From Devosia crocina (lineage in GTDB: Bacteria > Pseudomonadota > Alphaproteobacteria > Rhizobiales > Devosiaceae), in NCBI RefSeq assembly GCF_900116545.1, contig NZ_FPCK01000001.1:682001-746000 (forward strand): 64,000 bases of DNA, read 5' to 3'. Below, piece by piece: positions 38,321-47,614 of this stretch (within the stretch, counting starts at the first letter, position 1; each line of letters opens with the position of its first letter). The notes beneath the pieces were generated by a model. It had not been told where the DNA came from. It made no database searches and saw only the letters and a program-made list of their open reading frames with translations. The position numbers were made by a program, and so were the translations under genes.

Positions 38321-38365
38321 CCCTCCCGGCCGCCCGCGACCCTCGACACGAGGGCCGCGGGAGGG
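38321..38365 (+). promoter_or_regulatory. Strong intercistronic hairpin between binding-protein and permease genes
   Basis: An outer stem CCCTCCCG (38321-38328) / CGGGAGGG (38358-38365) encloses an inner stem CCCTCG (38340-38345) / CGAGGG (38349-38354). No T tract follows, so it is more likely an mRNA-stabilising hairpin that keeps binding-protein transcript abundant than a full terminator. Confidence 0.6.
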
Positions 38366-38541
38366 CTGAGACCCAGATAGCCGCACTCATTTGTCCCCAA
38401 TGACCTGGGGGCTCGACGAACCGTCCCGACGCATCAGCGATGCGCCGAACGAGATCCCTATCTCCTTTTCCGCCGCGTGCGGGCAGTCCAACTCAGCCGC
38501 AGGGCAGGGGACGGACGAAACCACCTTCCGGGGAGACGCTG

Positions 38542-39534
38542 ATGCTGCGTTTCATATTGAATCGTCTCATTGCCATGGTGCTGACCCTTTGGGCGGTGAG
38601 CTTTGTGGCGTTCGCCATCATCCAGCTGCCGCCGGGCGACTATCTGACGACCTATATGGCGACGCTGGCGGCACAGGGCGAGCGGGTCGATCCGCGCGCC
38701 ATCGAAGCGCTGCGACAGCAATACGGCTTTGGCGAACCCTACGTGGTCCAGTACTGGAAATGGATCACCGGCATCCTGACGCGGGGCGATTTCGGCCAGA
38801 GCTTCGAATGGAAGGCGCCGGTGACGACGCTGATCTGGGGCCGGCTTGCCAATTCCATCCTGCTCGAAGGCCTGGCGGTCGTGGTCATGTGGCTGATCGC
38901 ACTGCCCATCGGTATTTTCGTTGCGGTCAAAAAGTATTCGCTGGGCGATTATCTCGCGACCGTTGCCGGTTTCATCGGCCTTGCCATCCCAAACTTCCTG
39001 ATGGCGCTGCTGCTGATGTATCTCAGCTTTGTTTATTTCGGCACCACCATCGGGGGACTCTTCTCGCCCCAATATGAAAGTGCGCATTGGAGCCTGCCCA
39101 GGCTCTGGGACTTCCTCAGCCATGCCTGGGCGCCGGTGCTGGTGCTGGCAACGGCGGGGACCGCGGAGCTGATCCGCATCCTGCGCGCCAATCTGCTCGA
39201 TGAACTCAAGAAGCCCTATGTGACCACGGCGCGGGCCAAGGGGCTGCCGGAATGGAAGGTCATCCTCAAATATCCGGTGCGCGTGGCACTCAATCCACTG
39301 GTGTCGACCATCGGCTGGCTTTTGCCGGCGCTGGTTTCGAGCTCGGTGATCGTTTCGGTGGTGCTCAACCTGCCAACGGCGGGCCCCCTCCTGCTGCGCT
39401 CGCTGACCAGCCAGGACATGTACCTGGCCGGTGCGATCATCATGCTGCTGGGCGTCCTGACGGTGATCGGCACGCTGATCTCGGACCTGTTGCTGGCCTG
39501 GATTGATCCGCGCATCCGCTATGGGAGCAAGTAA
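38542..39534 (+). CDS. Peptide/oligosaccharide ABC permease (DppB-like)
   Basis: The 330-residue inner-membrane protein starts MLRFILNRLIAMVLTLWAVSF, typical of DppB/OppB permeases, with six helices and an EAA loop (VTTARAKGLPEWKVILKY, about 233-250). ATG 38542 follows GGGGAGA; an upstream in-frame start at 38440 adds low-complexity sequence unlike the family. It ends 1 bp before the next permease gene. Confidence 0.92.
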   Translation: MLRFILNRLIAMVLTLWAVSFVAFAIIQLPPGDYLTTYMATLAAQGERVDPRAIEALRQQYGFGEPYVVQYWKWITGILTRGDFGQSFEWKAPVTTLIWGRLANSILLEGLAVVVMWLIALPIGIFVAVKKYSLGDYLATVAGFIGLAIPNFLMALLLMYLSFVYFGTTIGGLFSPQYESAHWSLPRLWDFLSHAWAPVLVLATAGTAELIRILRANLLDELKKPYVTTARAKGLPEWKVILKYPVRVALNPLVSTIGWLLPALVSSSVIVSVVLNLPTAGPLLLRSLTSQDMYLAGAIIMLLGVLTVIGTLISDLLLAWIDPRIRYGSK

Positions 39535-39535
39535 G

Positions 39536-40672
39536 ATGGCTGTGGAAACCCTGACACCCGCCGAAGCGATGGCACCGGCCAAGCCGCAGCGCGAATCCCA
39601 GATGCGGTTGATGTGGCGGCGGTTCCGCCAGCATCAGCTGGCCGTGATCAGTCTCTGGATCGTGGTGGCATTCTATCTCGTTGCCGCCTTTGCCGAGTTT
39701 CTCGCACCCAGCGATCCCGGCGCCTATAGCGCGCGCTATACCTATGCGCCGCCGCAGGGGATCAACTTCTTCGTGCAAGGCGAGGACGGGGGCTGGTCGT
39801 TCCAGCCTCATGTGAACGGCTACCGCTCGGAGGTCGATCAGGCCGCCATGCGCCGCACCTTCGTGATCGATCCCGAAGAAATCATTCCGGTGCAGTTCTT
39901 TGCGCCCGCCGAACCCTACCGGCTGGCCGGCATCATCCCGATGTCGGTCAAGTTGATGGGGGTCGAGAATGCTCGGGATCCATTCTACGTCCTTGGAGCG
40001 GACCGGCTCGGGCGGGATCTGCTGAGCCGGCTCATTCATGGTACGCGCATTTCGCTCAGCATCGGGCTTGCCGGGGTGGGGCTGAGCCTTTTCTTCGGCA
40101 TCGTGATCGGAGGCTTCGCCGGGTATTATGGTGGCTGGTTCGATAGCGCGGTGATGCGCGTCATCGAGTTCATCCGATCCCTGCCCACCATTCCGCTTTG
40201 GCTGGGCCTGGCAGCCGCGATGCCCAAGGACTGGAATGCGGTCCAGACTTATTTTGCCATCACCATCATTCTCAGCCTGATCGGCTGGACGGAGCTGGCG
40301 CGCGTGGTGCGCGGGCGTTTCCTGAGCTTGCGAACGGAGGATTTCGTCACCGCCGCCCAGCTCGACGGGGCCAGCGACTGGCGCATCATCACCCGGCACA
40401 TGGTGCCCAGTTTCACCAGCCACATCATTGCGGCAGCAACGCTCGCCATTCCCGGCATGATCCTGGCGGAAACGGCGCTGAGCTTTCTCGGGCTGGGGCT
40501 GCAGGCGCCCATCGTTTCCTGGGGCACGCTGCTGCAGGACGCCCAGAACATCCGCACGCTGGCAACGGCTCCATGGCTGCTGGCGCCGGGCGTGTGCGTG
40601 GTGGTGGTGATCCTGGCGCTCAACTTCTTCGGCGACGGGCTGCGCGATGCAGCCGATCCTCATGGGCGGTAG
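39536..40672 (+). CDS. Peptide/oligosaccharide ABC permease (DppC-like)
   Basis: The 378-residue protein has a cytoplasmic N-terminus, a first helix near 38-58, a long periplasmic insertion (about 60-150), then five helices with the EAA motif (AAQLDGASDWRIITRHM, about 275-292). The extra periplasmic loop makes it longer than DppC and fits the subgroup seen with long family 5 binding proteins. ATG 39536 begins 1 bp after the DppB-like stop. Confidence 0.92.
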   Translation: MAVETLTPAEAMAPAKPQRESQMRLMWRRFRQHQLAVISLWIVVAFYLVAAFAEFLAPSDPGAYSARYTYAPPQGINFFVQGEDGGWSFQPHVNGYRSEVDQAAMRRTFVIDPEEIIPVQFFAPAEPYRLAGIIPMSVKLMGVENARDPFYVLGADRLGRDLLSRLIHGTRISLSIGLAGVGLSLFFGIVIGGFAGYYGGWFDSAVMRVIEFIRSLPTIPLWLGLAAAMPKDWNAVQTYFAITIILSLIGWTELARVVRGRFLSLRTEDFVTAAQLDGASDWRIITRHMVPSFTSHIIAAATLAIPGMILAETALSFLGLGLQAPIVSWGTLLQDAQNIRTLATAPWLLAPGVCVVVVILALNFFGDGLRDAADPHGR

Positions 40673-40695
40673 TTCGATGTTCGATAAAGGCACAA

Positions 40696-40811
40696 CCTCA
40701 CCCGTCCCGGGCTTTGCCCGATCCACCCTCTCCCCGAGTGGGAGAGGAATGGTGGCCCTCTCTTGTTCTTCTCCCTTTCGGGGGAAGATGGCGCACAGCG
40801 CCGGATGAGGC
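40696..40811. repeat. Family A palindromic repeat element (copy 2)
   Basis: The left arm (40696-40749, CCTCACCC...CTCTCCCC...GGGAGAGGAA) and right arm (40763-40810, TTCTTCTCCC...GGGGGAAGATGGCGC...CGCCGGATGAGG) match the arms of the copies at 47466 and 54355. It fills the gap between the second permease and first ATPase genes and encodes nothing. Confidence 0.75.
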
Positions 40812-40842
40812 GGGTTTTCTCAATCTCAGTGGAGCTTGCGGC

Positions 40843-41859
40843 ATGAACCAGCCTCTCCTCTCGATCAAAGACATGTCGATCACTTTTTCCTCGCCCGACG
40901 AGGCCGATATCGAGGCGGTGCGGCAGGTGGATCTGGTGCTCACGCCCGGCAAAACGCTGGCCCTTGTGGGGGAAAGCGGCTGCGGCAAGTCGGTGACCGC
41001 GCGGGCCGTGCTGCGGCTGCTCGACAAGAATGCGCGAATTCCCAAAGGCGAGATACTCTACGATGCCGAAGGAGGCAGGGTGGATATCGCCAGGCTTCAC
41101 CCCGATAGCACGGCGATGCGCGCCATCCGCGGCAACCAGATCTCGATGATCTTCCAGGAGCCGATGAGTTCGCTTTCCCCGGTGCACACGATCGGTGACC
41201 AGATCGACGAAATTATCATCCTTCATCAGCGGTTGAGCCCGAAAAAGGCGCGTGAACGCACCATTTCGCTGCTCGACCAGGTGGGCATTCCCGGTGCGCG
41301 CGACCGGTCTAATGCCTATCCGTTCGAGCTTTCGGGCGGATTGCGTCAGCGAGCCATGATTGCCATGGCGCTGGCCTGCACGCCCAAGCTGCTGATCGCG
41401 GACGAGCCGACCACGGCGCTCGATGTGACGACGCAGGCGCAGATCCTCGATCTCCTGCGGCAGTTGCAGGCCGATTTCGGCATGGCGATGCTGTTTATCA
41501 CCCATGACCTGGGTGTGGTCGCCGAGATCGCCGACGATATCGCTGTGATGTATCTGGGCGATGTGGTGGAGCAGGGCGATGTGTTCGAAGTGTTTCGGGC
41601 GCCCAAGCATCCTTATACGCAAGCGCTGATGAACTCGGTGCCGAGGCTGCAGCGCAAGGCCGAGCGGACGCGGCTGACCCCGATCAAAGGGACGGTGCCT
41701 TCGCCCAAGGACCGGCCGGTGGGCTGCGCCTTTACCAGCCGCTGCCCGCATGCCTTTGCCCCGTGCCCAGGCCAGCGGCCGGAACGCACGCCGGTCAGCC
41801 CCGGCCATGTGGCGCGCTGCCACCTTCTTACCCACGTACGCGAGGAGGCGCTCGCATGA
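40843..41859 (+). CDS. Oligopeptide/oligosaccharide ABC ATPase (DppD-like)
   Basis: The 338-residue ATPase has Walker [10 protein letters not shown] (about 46-54), signature [15 protein letters not shown], Walker [14 protein letters not shown] and the C-terminal oligopeptide-ABC Cys cluster ([19 protein letters not shown] then CH near 330). ATG 40843 follows GGAGCTTGCGGC; the frame is open far upstream through the repeat and permease gene, but those starts are not supported. It overlaps the next ATPase by ATGA. Confidence 0.92.
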   Translation: MNQPLLSIKDMSITFSSPDEADIEAVRQVDLVLTPGKTLALVGESGCGKSVTARAVLRLLDKNARIPKGEILYDAEGGRVDIARLHPDSTAMRAIRGNQISMIFQEPMSSLSPVHTIGDQIDEIIILHQRLSPKKARERTISLLDQVGIPGARDRSNAYPFELSGGLRQRAMIAMALACTPKLLIADEPTTALDVTTQAQILDLLRQLQADFGMAMLFITHDLGVVAEIADDIAVMYLGDVVEQGDVFEVFRAPKHPYTQALMNSVPRLQRKAERTRLTPIKGTVPSPKDRPVGCAFTSRCPHAFAPCPGQRPERTPVSPGHVARCHLLTHVREEALA

Positions 41860-42887
41860 CGACGCTGCTTTCCGTCGAACATCTTTCCAAGGTCTTCACG
41901 CTCGGCGGCGGACTGTTCAAGCCCGGGCGCGAACTCGTGGCGCTCAACGATATCAGCCTCACCGTTGAAGCCGGTGAAACGCTCGCCATCGTGGGCGAAA
42001 GCGGTTGCGGCAAGACCACGCTGGGACGCTGCATCATCAAGGCGCAGCCGGTGAGCGAAGGCAAGGTCTTCTACCATCCCAAGGATGGGCAGAAGGTGGA
42101 ACTCACCGAACTCGACAAGCGTGCCATCAAGCCCTGGCGGCGCGACATCCGCATGATCTTCCAGGATCCCATGAGTTCGCTCAACCCCAATATGCGGGTC
42201 TTCGATCTTGTGGCCGAACCATTGCGGGTGCATCGGATCTGCAAGGGGCGCGAGCTCGAAGACAGGGTCATTTCGACCCTTGGCAAGGTCGGCATACCGG
42301 CCGACGCCATCGGGCGTTATCCGCACGCCTTTTCCGGCGGGCAGCGCCAGCGCATCGGTATTGCAAGGGCCCTGGTGCTCGACCCCAAGCTGGTGATCGC
42401 CGACGAAGCGGTGTCAGCGCTCGATGTTTCGATCCAGGCGCAGGTGCTTAATCTGCTTGACGATCTCAAGCGCGAGTTCGGGCTGACCTATATTTTCATC
42501 AGCCACGATCTTGGGGTGGTCAACTATATCGCCGACCGGGTCATGGTGATGTATCTCGGGCATGTGGTGGAAACCGCGCCGACCGAGCAGTTGTTCGAGC
42601 GGCCGCGCCATCCCTATTCGGAGATGCTGCTCGAGGCCTTGCCCATCGCCGACCCGACCCGGCGCAAGGGGCAGAACAAGGAACTGCGCGGCGAGATCCC
42701 CTATCTCGGCAACCGCCCCATAGGCTGCCCCTTTCACACGCGCTGCCGCTACGCCCAGGACAAGTGCCGGGCCGAAAAGCCGGCCCTGCGCCCGATCAAC
42801 GGCACGGCCCAGATGGCGGCCTGCCACTTCGCCGAAACACTCGAACTGAAGGGCGCTTACGAGGCGCCGCAGAAGGTCTTTGCTTGA
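41856..42887 (+). CDS. Oligopeptide/oligosaccharide ABC ATPase (DppF-like)
   Basis: The 343-residue ATPase has Walker A GESGCGKTT (about 49-57), signature FSGGQRQRIGIARAL, Walker B LVIADEAVSALDV and the C-terminal Cys motif (CPFHTRCRYAQDKC). The start at 41856 overlaps the DppD-like stop and the stop overlaps the next gene by one base (TGATG), showing a single operon that extends into the enzyme genes. Confidence 0.92.
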   Translation: MTTLLSVEHLSKVFTLGGGLFKPGRELVALNDISLTVEAGETLAIVGESGCGKTTLGRCIIKAQPVSEGKVFYHPKDGQKVELTELDKRAIKPWRRDIRMIFQDPMSSLNPNMRVFDLVAEPLRVHRICKGRELEDRVISTLGKVGIPADAIGRYPHAFSGGQRQRIGIARALVLDPKLVIADEAVSALDVSIQAQVLNLLDDLKREFGLTYIFISHDLGVVNYIADRVMVMYLGHVVETAPTEQLFERPRHPYSEMLLEALPIADPTRRKGQNKELRGEIPYLGNRPIGCPFHTRCRYAQDKCRAEKPALRPINGTAQMAACHFAETLELKGAYEAPQKVFA

Positions 42888-44737
42888 TGACGTATAACCC
42901 AGCTGCCGCCAATCCGCTCTTTGGCAATCCCCTCCGGTCGCGCCAGGACATCGAAAAGGCGCTGCGCGACCTGTTTGCGCCGCTGCTCCCCTATTTCTCG
43001 GAAGGCAGCGCGCGGGTGCGCGTCGACGGGGCGGCCGCCCATTTCGACCGCGCCGCTGCGGATCTCGAAGGTTTTGCCCGGCCGCTCTGGGGACTGACGC
43101 CGCTGGCTGCCGGAGGCGGAGAGTTCGAGCACTGGGCGCTGTTCCGCGAGGGCCTTGCCAATGGCATGGACCCCGATCATCCCGAATATTGGGGAACGGT
43201 GAACGGGATCGACCAGCGCCAGGTGGAGCTGGCCGCAATCGGGTTCACGCTCAAGGTGCTGCCGCATCTGGTGTGGGATCCGCAGCCTCAAGGGGCCAAG
43301 GACAATATCGCCGCCTATCTGACCCATGCCCGCAAGTTCGACTATGCGGACAATAACTGGAAGTTCTTCCGCATCCTGCTCGATATGGGCCTTGAGCAAT
43401 GCGGGGTGCCCTTCGACGAAACATTGACGGAGAAGTTCCTCGACGAACTCGACGGGTTCTACCTTGGTGATGGCTGGTACCGGGACGGCAATGTACGGCG
43501 GATCGACCACTACATTCCTTTCGCCATGCACTTCTACGGCCTGATCTATGCCCGGCTGGGCAAGGACCGGAAACGGGCCGAGGCCTACCGCGAGCGGGCG
43601 GCGCTGTTTGCCCGGGATATCCAGCACTGGTTCGACGAAGACGGGGGCACGCTCGCTTTCGGGCGCAGCCTGACCTATCGGTTTGCCTGCGGCGGGTTTT
43701 GGGCCGCGCTGGCCTATGCCGATCTCGAAGCGCTGCCCTGGGGGGTGATCAAAGGCCACTATATGCGCCACTTGCGCTGGTGGGCGGACAAGCCGATCGC
43801 GCATGGCAATGGCGTGCTGTCGGTGGGTTTCGGCTATCCCAACCTCTTTATGTCCGAAAACTATAACTCGGGCGGCTCGCCCTATTGGGCGCTCAAAGCC
43901 TTCCTGCCGCTGGCGCTGCCGGCCGAGCACCCCTTCTGGACGGCAGAAGAGGTAGAGGCCGACTTCGACGCCAAGCCTGTGCCGCTCAAACATCCCGGCA
44001 TGGTGATGCAGCACAGCAAGGGCAATGTGGTGGCGCTTTCGAGCGGCCAGCAAAACTGGCAGATGCGGGCCGGGTCGGAAAAATATGCCAAGTTCGTTTA
44101 TTCGAGCCGCTATGGCTTTTCGGTCGAAACCGATGAGCGCGCCTATAATGCCGGGTGTTTCGACGGCATGCTGGCCCTCTCGGACGACAACCGGCACTAC
44201 CGGGTGCGCGAAAGCAACGAAACCGCGCAGATTGCGGAAAACTGCCTCTTCGCCGTCTGGAAGCCCTGGGGCGATGTGACGGTGGAAACCTGGCTCGTGC
44301 CGGCCGGCCACTGGCATATCCGGGTGCACCGGATTACGACGCCACGGGCGCTGCATACCACGGAAGGGGGCTTTGCCATTCCGCGTGCCGACTTCAATGC
44401 CGACACCTGCACGGACGAGACGGGCCGCGCTCTTGCAAAGGGAGAGACCGATGTGGCTGCGATCCTTGATCTCGGCGGGCAGCGGCAGGGCCGCGCCTTC
44501 AGGGCCTTGCCCAACACCAACCTGATCGTTGCCAAGACGATCGTGCCGCAGCTGCGTGGGGAGGTCGCGGCGGGGACGACGGTGCTGATGACGGCGGCGA
44601 TGGCGTTGCCGGCAGGAAGCGAGGCAGAAGATGCCTTGGCCAATCCGCCGAAGGCTCCCGACCTCGAAGCGCTTGAAGCGCTTTTCGGGCGAGAGGGCAC
44701 CGATGTCAGCGCCATTCTGGTGCCGGAGCGGTTCTGA
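42887..44737 (+). CDS. DUF2264 family protein (putative carbohydrate-active (alpha/alpha) barrel)
   Basis: The 616-residue cytoplasmic protein matches DUF2264: NPLRSRQDIEKALRDLFAPLLPYFSEG at the N-terminus, RPLWGLTPLAAGG, FDYADNNWKFFRILLDMGLEQCG (about 145-170), DGWYRDGN and the SENYNSGGSPYWALKAFLPLA segment (about 322-345). DUF2264 proteins are commonly found in polysaccharide utilisation loci; I recall that some have been assigned glycosidase activity in a recent CAZy family, but this needs checking. It starts on a TGATG overlap with the ATPase gene. The context suggests a role in breaking down an imported oligosaccharide. Confidence 0.88.
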   Translation: MTYNPAAANPLFGNPLRSRQDIEKALRDLFAPLLPYFSEGSARVRVDGAAAHFDRAAADLEGFARPLWGLTPLAAGGGEFEHWALFREGLANGMDPDHPEYWGTVNGIDQRQVELAAIGFTLKVLPHLVWDPQPQGAKDNIAAYLTHARKFDYADNNWKFFRILLDMGLEQCGVPFDETLTEKFLDELDGFYLGDGWYRDGNVRRIDHYIPFAMHFYGLIYARLGKDRKRAEAYRERAALFARDIQHWFDEDGGTLAFGRSLTYRFACGGFWAALAYADLEALPWGVIKGHYMRHLRWWADKPIAHGNGVLSVGFGYPNLFMSENYNSGGSPYWALKAFLPLALPAEHPFWTAEEVEADFDAKPVPLKHPGMVMQHSKGNVVALSSGQQNWQMRAGSEKYAKFVYSSRYGFSVETDERAYNAGCFDGMLALSDDNRHYRVRESNETAQIAENCLFAVWKPWGDVTVETWLVPAGHWHIRVHRITTPRALHTTEGGFAIPRADFNADTCTDETGRALAKGETDVAAILDLGGQRQGRAFRALPNTNLIVAKTIVPQLRGEVAAGTTVLMTAAMALPAGSEAEDALANPPKAPDLEALEALFGREGTDVSAILVPERF

Positions 44738-45744
44738 TGCGGCCCAAACTCCTTTTTGCGATGGCGGCGGACAAGACAAGGCATGTCTTCGATGCGGCAA
44801 CGATCGAGAGGCTTGCTCAAAGTTGCGAAATCCTGCGGCGCGAGCCGGTGGAAGGATTTGCCGAGCCTGAGGCAGGGCGTCTCCTTGGGGAGGCGGAAAT
44901 CCTCGTGACCGGGTGGGGGTGTCCGATGCTGAGCCCGGATATCCTGCGGGCAGCACCCAGGCTGCGGCTGATCGCGCATGCGGCGGGCACGGTGAAGTTC
45001 ACGGTCGATCCTTCCGCCTATGCCGCCGGAATCCGGGTGACGCATTCGGCCGATGCCAATGCGGTGCCGGTGGCCGAGTTCACGCTTGCCGCGATCCTGT
45101 TTTCGGCCAAGAACATCTTTACGTTGCGCGATCTCTATCGGGCCGACCGCACCCGCCGCACGAGCTATGCCATGTGCGATGGCGAGATCGGGAACTTCCG
45201 CAAGACGGTCGGGATCGTGGGTGCGTCTCGGATCGGCCGGCGGGTGATCCAACTGTTGCGCCAGTTTGATTTCGATGTCCTGCTTTATGATCCGTTTGCG
45301 CGCAGCGACGATGCCGGGCTTGCCGGGGTTGAACTGGTGGAACTCGATGCCCTGATGGCACGGTCAGACGTCGTTTCGATCCACGCCCCTTCGCTGCCCT
45401 CGACCAGAGGCATGATCGGGGCACGGCAACTCAAGCTGATGAAGGACGGCGCCACGTTTATCAATACCGCGCGGGGTGCGCTGATCGATGAGGCAGCGCT
45501 GATCAGGGAACTGCAGACGGAACGGATTTTTGGGGTGATCGATGTGACCGATCCCGAAATTCCCCCCGCAGGGTCTCCGCTCTTTAGCTTGCCCAACGTG
45601 TTTCTGACCCCGCATGTGGCCGGCGCGATCGGCACGGAACGCCTGCGGCTGGGGCTGATGGCGACCGAGGAAATTGAGCGGTTCGTGCGCGGCGAGCCCA
45701 TGAGGCATGAGGTGCAGCCGGAATTGCTGGAGAGATTGGCGTGA
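44737..45744 (+). CDS. D-2-hydroxyacid dehydrogenase family protein
   Basis: The 335-residue protein has the 2-hydroxyacid dehydrogenase fold with a Rossmann motif (VGIVGASRIGRRVIQLL, about 157-173; note GASRIGR instead of the more common GxGxxG) and catalytic-region markers NTARGALIDE and the His in LTPHVAGA near 290. It likely oxidises or reduces a 2-hydroxy/keto acid formed in the pathway. It starts on a TGATG overlap with the DUF2264 gene and overlaps the next gene the same way. Confidence 0.88.
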   Translation: MRPKLLFAMAADKTRHVFDAATIERLAQSCEILRREPVEGFAEPEAGRLLGEAEILVTGWGCPMLSPDILRAAPRLRLIAHAAGTVKFTVDPSAYAAGIRVTHSADANAVPVAEFTLAAILFSAKNIFTLRDLYRADRTRRTSYAMCDGEIGNFRKTVGIVGASRIGRRVIQLLRQFDFDVLLYDPFARSDDAGLAGVELVELDALMARSDVVSIHAPSLPSTRGMIGARQLKLMKDGATFINTARGALIDEAALIRELQTERIFGVIDVTDPEIPPAGSPLFSLPNVFLTPHVAGAIGTERLRLGLMATEEIERFVRGEPMRHEVQPELLERLA

Positions 45745-47465
45745 TGGACGAGCATTCCCGCTCATCCGGTGCTGCGCGCCACCTTCTCCCCGAGCGGGAG
45801 AAGAATGAACCAGTGGCCGCTTCTGATCCCATGCCTGCCGGGGATAGGGGTGAGGAGGGCTGGCATCAGGCGCGCCTTCAATATCTCACCTGGGACCGAA
45901 CGCCCGAGGACATCGAGAGCCAGGAACATCGTGGGCGGCAGGCTGAGCTCGCGCTGCGCGCGGGGGCGAGTTTTGCGCCCGACGCCTATGTGGCGGCAGA
46001 TGCGGCCGTTTTCACCACCCACCTCGTGATGGGGGAGAAAAGCTGGATCGGCGGGCATGCGCTGGTGCGGGGCGATGTGGAATTCGGCGCTCATTGCACG
46101 GTCAATTCCTATGCAATGATTTCGGGCAAGGTGCGTTGCGGTGATGGCGTACGGATCGCGAGTCACGCTTCGCTCGTCGGCTTCAATCACGGTTTCGACG
46201 ATCCGGATGTGCCCATTTACCTGCAAAAGCACGAAAGCCGCGGCATCGTGGTCGAGGACGATGTCTGGATCGGCGCCAATGCGGTGCTGGTCGATGGGGT
46301 GAGGGTGGGACGTGGAGCGGTCATCGCGGCAGGGGCGGTGGTCAGCAAGGATGTGCCATCCATGGCCATCGTCGGCGGGGTGCCGGCAAAGGTGCTGCGA
46401 CGGAGGGGACAGCATGGGCGGTATGCGGAGACACGCCAGCGTCTGACCGTGCTTGGCGAGCGGGCGGCGCGCCAGTTCCAGACGATCCTTGCCGGGAACC
46501 GGGATGGCGGTGATTATTTGTCGCGCGATGCGAGCGGAGAAGGCAGGCGCAGCATTCGTCACCTTTGCGATGCCATCGAGATTGCGGCAGGTTTCGACGC
46601 GCTGCCGGATGGGCTCGACATCGACGCTGCTATCGAGCGGCTCAAAAGCGTGCAGGACCGCGAAACCGGACTCCTGCCCGACCCTTTCCAGACGCCTCGG
46701 GATGGTGTGGCGCTGCGCGATGACGGTCTCGCACTCTATAATGTGCTGGCGGTCGGCTATGCGCTGGAAACGCTGGGCACGCATCTTCGCTACCCCGTGG
46801 CAGCGGTCGAAGTGCCGGCGGCCGAGCTTTGCGCCTGGCTCGATGGCCTTGCCTGGCGGCGCCGGGCCTGGGGCTCCGGGGCGGTGGTCGATGCGATCGG
46901 AACGGCGCTCTATTTCAATGCGCGCTATTTTTCGACCGGGACCTCGCGGGAGACGCTGTTCGGCTGGCTGGCGCTGAGGCAGGATCGCGCTTCGGGTCTG
47001 TGGGGTTCGCCGCGGGCCGAGGACGGCCTGTTGCAACCGGTCAACGGCTTTTACCGGCTGACGCGCGGCACCTATGCCCAGTTCGGCCTCGCCGTGCCGC
47101 GGCCGGAGGCGGCGATCGACTCGGTGCTGCTCAACTATCGCAATTTCGGCGGCTTTTCGGGCCCGACCTATACAGCCTGCAACCTGCTCGACACGATCCA
47201 TCCGCTGCTTTTGTGCCTGATGCAGACCGATCATCGGCGGGGCGAGACCGAGGAAATTGCGCGGGCGGTCATTGCCCGGGCAGGCGAGCGCTGGGTGGAT
47301 GACCGGGGTTTTGCCTTTGCCGATGGCCAGGAGCCGGGGCTGCAGGGCACGGAGATGTGGCTCTCGGTGGTGCATCTGGCTGCAAAGCTGCTGGGGCTCG
47401 AGGATGCTTTCGCGTTCGTGCCGAAGGGGGTGCATCGGACGGAGGCTGTGGGGCTGGGAGTTTAG
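45744..47465 (+). CDS. Fusion: hexapeptide-repeat O-acyltransferase plus alpha-helical toroid domain
   Basis: The 573-residue protein has two parts. Residues about 70-225 form a left-handed beta-helix acyltransferase of the NodL/maltose-acetyltransferase kind (SWIGGHALVRGDVEFGAHC, FNHGFDD, DDVWIGANAVLVDGVRVG, GGVPAKVLRRR). Residues about 260-570 are helical with repeats such as LFGWLALRQDRASGLWG, resembling prenyltransferase/terpenoid-cyclase-like or (alpha/alpha) barrel folds. ATG 45744 overlaps the upstream stop (TGATG). The first about 35 residues are encoded by a Family A repeat; M30 (45831) is an alternative start but lies inside the repeat. It probably O-acylates an intermediate or product of the oligosaccharide pathway. 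Confidence 0.75.
   Translation: MDEHSRSSGAARHLLPEREKNEPVAASDPMPAGDRGEEGWHQARLQYLTWDRTPEDIESQEHRGRQAELALRAGASFAPDAYVAADAAVFTTHLVMGEKSWIGGHALVRGDVEFGAHCTVNSYAMISGKVRCGDGVRIASHASLVGFNHGFDDPDVPIYLQKHESRGIVVEDDVWIGANAVLVDGVRVGRGAVIAAGAVVSKDVPSMAIVGGVPAKVLRRRGQHGRYAETRQRLTVLGERAARQFQTILAGNRDGGDYLSRDASGEGRRSIRHLCDAIEIAAGFDALPDGLDIDAAIERLKSVQDRETGLLPDPFQTPRDGVALRDDGLALYNVLAVGYALETLGTHLRYPVAAVEVPAAELCAWLDGLAWRRRAWGSGAVVDAIGTALYFNARYFSTGTSRETLFGWLALRQDRASGLWGSPRAEDGLLQPVNGFYRLTRGTYAQFGLAVPRPEAAIDSVLLNYRNFGGFSGPTYTACNLLDTIHPLLLCLMQTDHRRGETEEIARAVIARAGERWVDDRGFAFADGQEPGLQGTEMWLSVVHLAAKLLGLEDAFAFVPKGVHRTEAVGLGV
45758..45859. repeat. Family A palindromic repeat (copy 3) within the 5' end of the acyltransferase-fusion gene
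   Basis: Bases 45758-45807 (CTCATCCGGTGCTGCGCGCC then ACCTTCTCCCC...GGGAGAAGAAT) match the left arm of the copy at 54355-54403. The sequence to about 45859 (GGGGATAGGGGTGAGG) may be its other arm. It lies entirely within the reading frame. Confidence 0.6.
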
Positions 47466-47601
47466 CTCTTATTCTTCTCCCCCTCGGGAGAAGGTGGCGC
47501 AATGCGCCGGACGAGGGGATGTTTTGGTGTGAGCGAAGAGATCCCCCCTCACCGACTCGGCCTGCGGCCGAGCCACCTCTCCCCCAGAGGGAGAGGAATA
47601 G
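47466..47601. repeat. Family A palindromic repeat element (copy 4)
   Basis: The element runs from the stop codon of the fusion gene to 13 bp before the ThuA start. One arm (CTTATTCTTCTCCCCC...GGAGAAGGTGGCGC) matches the reverse complement of 54355-54405, and the other (CTCACCGACTCGGCCTGCGG...CTCTCCCCC...GGGAGAGG) matches the reverse complement of 54455-54511. No gene is in it. Confidence 0.8.
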
Positions 47602-47614
47602 AAAGGATCGGACT

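Noticed and set aside
42857..44956. Leftward open frame of about 700 codons opposite the DUF2264 gene
   Set aside because: It is the antisense shadow of a well-supported coding region in an overlapping operon, with no domain and no ribosome site.
45762..47435. Leftward open frame of about 560 codons opposite the acyltransferase-fusion gene
   Set aside because: The sense strand shows diagnostic hexapeptide repeats and coupled starts; the antisense product has no family resemblance.
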